From contig JAHEMR010000004.1 of the NCBI GenBank assembly GCA_024643545.1, positions 248,001 to 312,000 on the forward strand: DNA of 64,000 nt. Direction: 5' to 3'. The notes beneath the pieces are model-generated. The model was not told the origin of the DNA. It ran no database searches and saw only the letters and a program-made list of their open reading frames with translations. This document shows, piece after piece, positions 47,264-53,900 of this stretch (positions are counted from its first letter, which is position 1; the number at the start of each line of letters is the position of its first letter). The DNA comes from Crocinitomicaceae bacterium. Lineage in GTDB: Bacteria; Bacteroidota; Bacteroidia; Flavobacteriales_D; Crocinitomicaceae. Position numbers and translations under genes: made by a program.

Positions 47264-47316
47264 ATATTCACAAAAAGCACCACAATATTCATTTGATATT
47301 GAAGGATATTCATTTG
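47264..47316. promoter_or_regulatory. three ATATTCA boxes at 21-bp spacing
   Basis: ATATTCA begins at 47264, 47285 and 47306, so all boxes lie on one face of the helix two turns apart. The spacing is that of LytTR-type direct-repeat sites, although the sequence is not the published LytTR consensus. Confidence 0.5.
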
Positions 47317-47355
47317 TTAGAATTAAGTCTAAACATAGTTCATACATTTAATTCG

Positions 47356-47428
47356 AAATAAGGAGAGAAACAGGATTCTTCTTATATGTAGAAGTTGACA
47401 GACTGCTTGGAGAGGCAGTTTTATTTTC
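47356..47428 (+). ncRNA. candidate small RNA 1
   Basis: A transcript starting about six bases after TACATTTA would have a purine-rich 5' part (AATAAGGAGAGAAACAGG), a CTTC/GAAG hairpin, and an ACTGC/GCAGT terminator hairpin followed by TTTATTTT. The layout is that of a bacterial sRNA. The start is a guess. Confidence 0.3.
47402..47428 (+). terminator. weak hairpin terminator of candidate sRNA 1
   Basis: ACTGC (47402-47406) pairs with GCAGT (47415-47419) and is followed by TTTATTTT. Confidence 0.45.
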
Positions 47429-47455
47429 TAGTTTGATAAGAGTTTAATAGTTTTT

Positions 47456-47565
47456 GTCGACGTCCCTCGGGAATATATATAAGAAGCACCTGTCCTTATT
47501 TATTCAAATGTACCACTCAGACTTTAATGTCTACTACTAGGAAGGGCTGAAAAGCCCTTTTTTTA
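47456..47565 (+). ncRNA. candidate small RNA 2 or leader with a 10-codon ORF
   Basis: A strong plus-strand terminator at 47542-47565 has no annotated gene in front of it, so something is transcribed toward it. The stretch holds a tiny ORF at 47508-47540 (MYHSDFNVYY) that stops just before the hairpin. The start is a guess; a poor promoter (TAGTTTTTG, 47448-47456) precedes it. Confidence 0.3.
47542..47565 (+). terminator. intrinsic terminator (GAAA tetraloop) in the intergenic region
   Basis: AAGGGCT pairs with AGCCCTT around GA-AA, followed by a T-run. It is oriented for the plus strand; read from the minus-strand gene it has no T-tract. Confidence 0.8.
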
Positions 47566-48303
47566 TTGTATTTTGTAAAGTACGGGTCTACTCGGACTTG
47601 CATCATTTTTAAATGCCGCCATTTGAATTTCAAGAATATAGGTTCCGTCCGAAACTTCATTCGGGACATAGATTAATTCTGTGATTGTACGTTCAAAATT
47701 TGGTTTTTCTGGAACATTCCAAAATGCATGGTGAAATGCCAACGCTCCTCCATCCTCTTCCCTATCTACCGATGGTTGATCCACTAAAAAATGTTTCACA
47801 TGGTATTCATTCAGTAATTCAACAAGTGCTACATCGAAATAGCACGGATTTGTTCCTGAATAATTTAGTGCTTTTTTATCCGGACCATTTGGTAATGTTC
47901 GAACAATTATCGCTTCCGAAAATTCAGGTTTTAAAAACGGTGCGATTTGCGCAGCTTGAACAACAAAATCTCCATTTTCCAACTGTACTGGATCTACCGT
48001 AATTAACGTCGCTCGGTAAAAATATTCCTTCAAGACATCATTTACCGCATAAACTTCGTTGGTAATGTGTCCACAGCATTCCGTATGGGTTCCGTGTCCG
48101 TGAGGATTGAAAAATACATCGCGGAAATTCACACTTCCACCTTCTTGAATGCTTCCGACAAACCCATTTGCTCGAACAATCTCCATCCTAGGTGGGTCAA
48201 CATACCATGCTCTAACGTTTTCTGTTGAAGCTTGTAACGGCATCGAAAGATCAATAGCCTCACTGGTTTCTATAAATTCGGATTTGGAAAGGTATAAACG
48301 CAT
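47563..48303 (-). CDS. cyclase-family metal-dependent hydrolase (kynurenine formamidase-like)
   Basis: This 246-residue protein belongs to the cyclase/arylformamidase superfamily. The metal motif HxGTHxDxPxH appears as HGHGTHTECCGH (residues 68-79), with Glu75 in the Asp position and Cys-Gly for Pro. Members hydrolyse N-formylkynurenine, isatin or similar amides; this subgroup is not assigned. It has no signal peptide. It converges on the metal operon, with the small-RNA region between. Confidence 0.8.
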   Translation of the reverse strand: MRLYLSKSEFIETSEAIDLSMPLQASTENVRAWYVDPPRMEIVRANGFVGSIQEGGSVNFRDVFFNPHGHGTHTECCGHITNEVYAVNDVLKEYFYRATLITVDPVQLENGDFVVQAAQIAPFLKPEFSEAIIVRTLPNGPDKKALNYSGTNPCYFDVALVELLNEYHVKHFLVDQPSVDREEDGGALAFHHAFWNVPEKPNFERTITELIYVPNEVSDGTYILEIQMAAFKNDASPSRPVLYKIQ

Positions 48304-48365
48304 GCAGTAAAAGTAAACATTCGCAACAATCTATCAAAAATGCCTTGTTGAAATTGTTTTGAGAA

Positions 48366-48399
48366 TTTGGCGCTCAAATCTTCAGAAGGGCTAACTTTG
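48366..48399 (+). promoter_or_regulatory. promoter TTTG-N22-TAACTTTG of glyS
   Basis: TTTG at 48366-48369 and TAACTTTG at 48392-48399. The ATG follows the -7 element by four bases, so the transcript should be leaderless. Confidence 0.6.
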
Positions 48400-48403
48400 C
48401 AAC

Positions 48404-49945
48404 ATGGATCAAAATCAAGACAAACTAAAGGACATTATTTCGCATTCAAAAGAATACGGATTTATTTTTCCATCTTCGGAAATTTACGACGGACTCGCAG
48501 CAACCTACGATTACGGACAACTAGGTTCTGAGTTGAAAAATAACATCAAAACGTACTGGTGGAAAGCGATGGTGCAAATGCACGAAAACATTGTGGGAAT
48601 TGATGCCTCCATTTTTATGCACCCAACTACATGGAAAGCTTCCGGTCACGTAGATGCCTTCAATGATCCATTAATTGACAATAAAGATTCTAAAAAAAGA
48701 TACCGTGCGGATGTGTTGTTGGAAGAACACATGGAAAAAATCCGTCAGAAAATTGAAAAAGAAGTTGAGAAAGGAAAAAATCGTTTTGGTGCTGACTTTG
48801 ACGAAACACAATTTCGTGCAACCAATCCAAATGTTCTTCGGAATGCAGAGAAAATTTCTTCTATTGAAAACCGAATGCGCGAAGCATTAGAAAACAATGA
48901 TTTAGAAGCTGTTCGAAATTTAATTGTTGATCTTGAAATCGTTTGTCCTGTTTCAGGATCTAAAAACTGGACAGATGTTCGTCAGTTTAATTTAATGTTC
49001 TCTACCGAACTCGGATCTGTTGCAGGAGATGCATCAACTATTTATTTACGTCCAGAAACGGCACAAGGAATATTTGTCAACTTCTTGAACGTTCAAAAAT
49101 CAGGAAGAATGAAAATCCCATTTGGCATTGCGCAGATTGGGAAAGCATTCCGAAACGAAATCGTAGCACGTCAATTCATTTTCCGAATGCGCGAATTTGA
49201 ACAAATGGAAATGCAATTCTTTGTTCGTCCTGGAGAAGAGATGAAATGGTATGCCTATTGGAAAGATGCACGAGAAAAATGGCATAAAAACCTTGGACTC
49301 GGATCTGAACTTTACCGTTTCCATGACCATATTAAATTGGCACATTATGCAAACGCTGCTTGTGACATCGAATACAACTTCCCAATGGGATTCAAAGAAC
49401 TCGAAGGAATTCACTCGCGCACCGACTTCGACCTCAAACAACATGAGCAATTTTCAGGTAAAAAACTACAGTTTTTTGATCCTGAATTAAATCAAAGCTA
49501 TGTGCCATATGTTGTAGAGACTTCAGTTGGACTTGACCGCATGTTCTTATCTGTTCTAAGTGCCGCTTATCAAAATGAAAAATTGGAAGATGGGTCAGAA
49601 CGCGTTGTTTTGCGCATCCCTCCAGTACTTGCTCCGTACAAAGCAGCTGTTTTGCCATTGGTTAAAAAAGATGGGCTTCCAGAGAAAGCGCGCGAGATCA
49701 TGAAGCAACTTCAATTTGACTATTCCATTCAATATGACGAAAAAGATTCCATTGGAAAACGTTACCGCAGACAAGATGCCATAGGAACACCATTCTCCAT
49801 AACCATCGACCATCAAACATTAACTGACAATATGGTAACGGTTCGAGACAGAGATACCATGGAACAGATTCGTATTGAAATCGCAGCATTAGATAGCCTT
49901 TTGGCAGAAAAAGCAAGCTGGAAAAGTGTGCTCAGCACCTTGTAA
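48404..49945 (+). CDS. glyS: glycyl-tRNA synthetase (single-chain, dimeric type)
   Basis: This class II enzyme of 513 residues charges tRNA-Gly. It has the N-terminal SSEIYDGLAATYDYGQLG, motif 2 in GKAFRNEIVARQFIFRMREF preceded by RPETAQGIFVNF, motif 3 in SVGLDRMFLS, and a C-terminal anticodon-binding domain (APYKAAVLPLVKK). It is the eukaryote/archaea-like single-chain form common in Bacteroidota. The next gene starts five bases after the stop. Confidence 0.97.
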   Translation: MDQNQDKLKDIISHSKEYGFIFPSSEIYDGLAATYDYGQLGSELKNNIKTYWWKAMVQMHENIVGIDASIFMHPTTWKASGHVDAFNDPLIDNKDSKKRYRADVLLEEHMEKIRQKIEKEVEKGKNRFGADFDETQFRATNPNVLRNAEKISSIENRMREALENNDLEAVRNLIVDLEIVCPVSGSKNWTDVRQFNLMFSTELGSVAGDASTIYLRPETAQGIFVNFLNVQKSGRMKIPFGIAQIGKAFRNEIVARQFIFRMREFEQMEMQFFVRPGEEMKWYAYWKDAREKWHKNLGLGSELYRFHDHIKLAHYANAACDIEYNFPMGFKELEGIHSRTDFDLKQHEQFSGKKLQFFDPELNQSYVPYVVETSVGLDRMFLSVLSAAYQNEKLEDGSERVVLRIPPVLAPYKAAVLPLVKKDGLPEKAREIMKQLQFDYSIQYDEKDSIGKRYRRQDAIGTPFSITIDHQTLTDNMVTVRDRDTMEQIRIEIAALDSLLAEKASWKSVLSTL

Positions 49946-49949
49946 GTTA

Positions 49950-50846
49950 ATGACCAAATACACATTTTGGTTGGTGTTATCGTTCCTCATTCAATTTGGT
50001 GGAAATGCACAAATAGTACTCAATCAAGAAGGGGAAGCTTTTACAGCCGTTCCATTTTTTAATCGGGATATCATTTTTTCCAAGCACATAAAAACAATAG
50101 AAGGGAACTATTCCACAAAAAATGAAGGTGAAATAATTCGCGAAAGTACCGATTGGTTTCGCTATCGTTTTGATGAAAAGGGCCGCTTGATTGAAAGCCT
50201 GGATATTCGGACCACCAACAAAAGGAAAGATACAACCCTACATCAATATACGTATGACTCGCTCAATCAATTGATTGAACACCGTAGATCAGAGAACAAA
50301 GGATTCACGACCGTTAAAAAATCATATGATTCCTTGCATCGTCTTGAATCTGAGGTAACTTGCCGAGAAATTTACTCCTATCCAAAAAACAAAGTACTTG
50401 AATCTGACACGATTAATACGGAGTATTTTCATTATTTCTCTCGACCGAATGAATGGGAGCAAATTCGATGCAACAACGATAAACTTCCATACATGAGTGA
50501 ACTTCGTTACTTTAATCAGGTCGGTTATTTGACTGAAAAAAAATCCATGTATTTAATGAGTTTATCAGAGTTCACAACAAAATACGAATATAGCGAAAGT
50601 GGGCTCCTGACATCGAAGGCGCTATTCCATGAAAAAGATGTTCTTGCAGACGAAGAATGGAAATTCAGCTATGATCCTTTTGGAAATGTGATTGAAATTC
50701 ATTGTTATAGATTCGGGCAACTTCAAAAAGACCTACAAATTGTTTACGATACCAAATCACAGCTCTTAGGTTCAACGATACAACGCGACGTCAAAACAAA
50801 TGCCCTACTCTTACTAAGATTCACGAAATATACATTTTACAATTAA
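49950..50846 (+). CDS. secreted protein with YD-like repeats, unknown function
   Basis: This 298-residue protein has a signal peptide at residues 1-21 (ending GGNAQ) and repeated Tyr/Asp segments: YRFDEKGRLIES, YTYDSLNQLIEHR, KSYDSLHRLESEV, YEYSESGLLTSKA, FSYDPFGNVIEIH. These resemble RHS/YD repeats, which form beta-sheet tubes, but the protein is short and has no toxin domain. I chose the ATG at 49950 because the signal peptide starts there; an upstream frame start would add a tail overlapping glyS. Confidence 0.65.
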   Translation: MTKYTFWLVLSFLIQFGGNAQIVLNQEGEAFTAVPFFNRDIIFSKHIKTIEGNYSTKNEGEIIRESTDWFRYRFDEKGRLIESLDIRTTNKRKDTTLHQYTYDSLNQLIEHRRSENKGFTTVKKSYDSLHRLESEVTCREIYSYPKNKVLESDTINTEYFHYFSRPNEWEQIRCNNDKLPYMSELRYFNQVGYLTEKKSMYLMSLSEFTTKYEYSESGLLTSKALFHEKDVLADEEWKFSYDPFGNVIEIHCYRFGQLQKDLQIVYDTKSQLLGSTIQRDVKTNALLLLRFTKYTFYN

Positions 50847-50944
50847 CCAGGTATTTTTACTACGGTCATTACTCGATTTTTTTTCTCCTTGATTTTTTCG
50901 GAAATTTGGCATGAAAATAGAAGCGACAGCGTAAAATTCAGCTT

Positions 50945-53900
50945 ATGAAAAAATTATACATCCTCAGCATACTCCTCATTTGTTCCTCTTTTGCTAATGC
51001 TCAACGCATCAATTACGACATTAGCTCTAAGTGGTTTTTTGGATTGAATGCAGGTGTTACTTGGAATTCAAACGACGTGAAAAACGTAAATAGTTCCGGT
51101 TATGGCTTGGTGTTAGGTCGATCTTACAACTACGATTACGGTAAAAAAATTAGCTTCGATCTTCGTGGGAGGTACCTCGCCGGCTCTTGGGTTGGACAAG
51201 ATACCAGTGCATTTAAATTGACTAATTATCCGGGTGGGCCTTTGGATAGTTACAACATTGATAGTAATTCAATTTATGTCAATAACTTCCAAACAGATGT
51301 GCGTCGACTTGCATTGGAACTCGTTTTACACATGAATGGAGTGAGAGAAAAAACTGGGATTGACCCGTACATTTTTGGTGGCATCGGACTAACCTGGACT
51401 CAAACATATGGCGACTTACTAAATACCGTTGATTCTACTTCATTGTATGATTACACCTCCTTACAGCAAGCAGGGCCACTTGGTCCTCAATTGCCTTCGG
51501 CATTAGACGGACTTTATGAAACTAGACTTGATGGTGGAAAAGACAATCAATACAATGTAAAATGGATGCCTAGTTTGGGATTTGGACTGGGATATCAAGT
51601 CGGTAAAAGAACGAGTTTAGGAATCGAACACAAAACAACTTTCACGAAAGGAGATAACTTTGACGGTTTTATTTCGCAAAGCAAACGATTAAAAAATGAT
51701 TGGTACCATTATACTTCAGCTTACATAAGAATCAACTTTAAATCTCGTGGTAGACAAAATTCCACAGATAATACCATCGATAATTCGACCGGTAACATAA
51801 ACAATTATACTTCAGCAACTAATTGCCCAAAACCGACTTTGACTTTAGTTTCCGGAAATAATAAAACGGTTACAAACAGTCAATACCACATTGAATTCAA
51901 AGTAAGTAATTTACTGTCTGCTAGTGGAGCAACATTATTTAACGAGTTGAATCAACCCGTTCTGTTCAATTATAATGCCTCTACACAAGTGATTGACGCC
52001 ATGGTGCAATTGCATTCAGGGCAAAATACATTTCACCTTACCGCAAGCAATAATTGTGGAAGTGAAACGGCAATCGTCACAGTAACCCTATTAAATTGTG
52101 TTACACCAACTGCCGCATTTACAAATCCTAATGGAGGATCCATGACCGTGAAAACAAGTGACTTTGCATTTAGTGCTGTCATTCAAGGATCAGTAAATGC
52201 CAATGGAATCAAACTTGTGATGAACGGAATGTCCTTAAACGGAGCGACCTATAATCAAGCAAATGGTTTAATTCAACGTGCCATTACTCTTGTGCCCGGT
52301 GTGAATACCATCCAACTCACAGTAACCAATGACTGTGGAACAAATACATACACAGCGACAATCACTTACGATAATTGTGTCCCTGTAAGCCTTCAGTTAA
52401 TAAATCCGAGTGCTTCAGGAACAACCGTAAACAACGCTGCTTTTACCCTTAGTGCATCGATTTCCGGAAGTTTGACGAATGCGCAAGCCAAAGTTTTCCA
52501 AAATGGCCTGCAGTTATCAAATATCCTTATTCAAGCAAATGGACAAATTCAAATTCCGACAACATTAACTACTGGTATAAACACCTTCAATGTTGAAGTA
52601 AGCAATGGATGTGGCAACGATGTAGAAATCACCTCTATCTATTTCCAAAATTGTATTGCTCCTTCCATTACCATTCAAAGTCCAACACAAAATCAATCCT
52701 TGACGGCTTCTGGAAATGCGGTGCGATTGAAATCTACGATAAGCAATATTACCACTAAACAAAACATTAAAGTCATTGTGAACGGAATCGAGCAATCAAA
52801 TTTCACATTTAATGCCGCAACAGGTGCACTCGAATTGGGCTTAAGTCCAATAAATGGAAGTAACAGCATAACCATTACTGCGACAAATAATTGTGGGTCT
52901 GATGTAGAAACGATCCAGTTTAATTACATTAATTGTACAGGTTTAGCTCCGAATGTTTCCATGCTCTCATCCGGCGGAACAACGAATTCATCCATTTATA
53001 CCTTATTGGCGAATACTGGAAGTGTTGGAATAAATGGTCAATCAATAACGGTTACTCAAAATGGATCACCGATTGCATTTAATCAAACTGCTGGACAAAT
53101 CAATGCAGTGACTACTTTGATTCCAGGTGTGAACACATTTGTCGTTACGGCCGCAAGTACCGCCTGTGGCAGTGATTCAAAAACAATTACTGTAAACTAC
53201 AATAATTGTGTCGCTCCACAAATCACCTTGATTCAACCAACCACAACAGGTGGAACAACGAATATTGGTTCGCTTCAATTTAAAGCAAGTGCCACAAACA
53301 TTGTTCAATCACAAAACATCCAATTAGTTAAAAATGGCCAGCAAATTCCTTTCACGTTTGCGAATGGACTGATCGAGGCAACGATTAATTTAACGAATGG
53401 CATCAACACAATAACCGTTTCTGTCAATAATGCTTGTGGAAATGATGCGGAAACATTTACCGTTAATTATGTGCAATGTATACCACCTACGATTCAATTA
53501 AATTCATCGATTCCAACTGGAACAACTGTAACAAATGCCTCATTCCCGTTCAGTGCGATTGTGCTTGGAGCGCTGTCGCAAAATATGAGTTTGAAATTGA
53601 ATGGCGTTACAACTTCGTTCAATATGAACAATACTTCCGTAACTGCCACCCTCTCACTTTCTCCCGGTCTTAATACAATCATTTTCAATGCGAGCAATGA
53701 TTGTGGTGTAGATGTAGAAACGATTACTGTAAATTACGATAATTGTATTGTTCCTTCCATTTCAAACTTTTCAAACAATGCAAGCTCTATTATAGCAACA
53801 GCAAGTGCGGCTCAAACAATTACAGCAACAATTGCCAACGCAACGACACAAAACATCATCTTTACCCAAAATGGTGTTCAACGTCCATTTAGCCTAGTGA

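Larger units (their letters stand above)
47166..47562. other. structured intergenic region with phased boxes and hairpins
   Basis: After the operon terminator this 397-base gap has three ATATTCA boxes at 47264, 47285 and 47306, exactly 21 bp apart; the second and third extend to ATATTCATTTG. A TACATTTA (47343-47350) resembling a -7 element follows. Then come two plus-strand terminator hairpins (47402 and 47542) and a 10-codon ORF (47508-47540). The order suggests regulated small transcripts. Confidence 0.5.

Noticed and set aside
47563..48303. Functional link between the kynurenine formamidase-like gene and MbnH/MbnP kynurenine formation
   Set aside because: Appealing, but the gene is on the opposite strand behind a terminator, lacks a signal peptide while MbnP is exported, and the cyclase family is broad.
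49950..50846. RHS-type toxin
   Set aside because: YD-like segments are present but the protein is under 300 residues, has no toxin tip domain and no immunity gene behind it.
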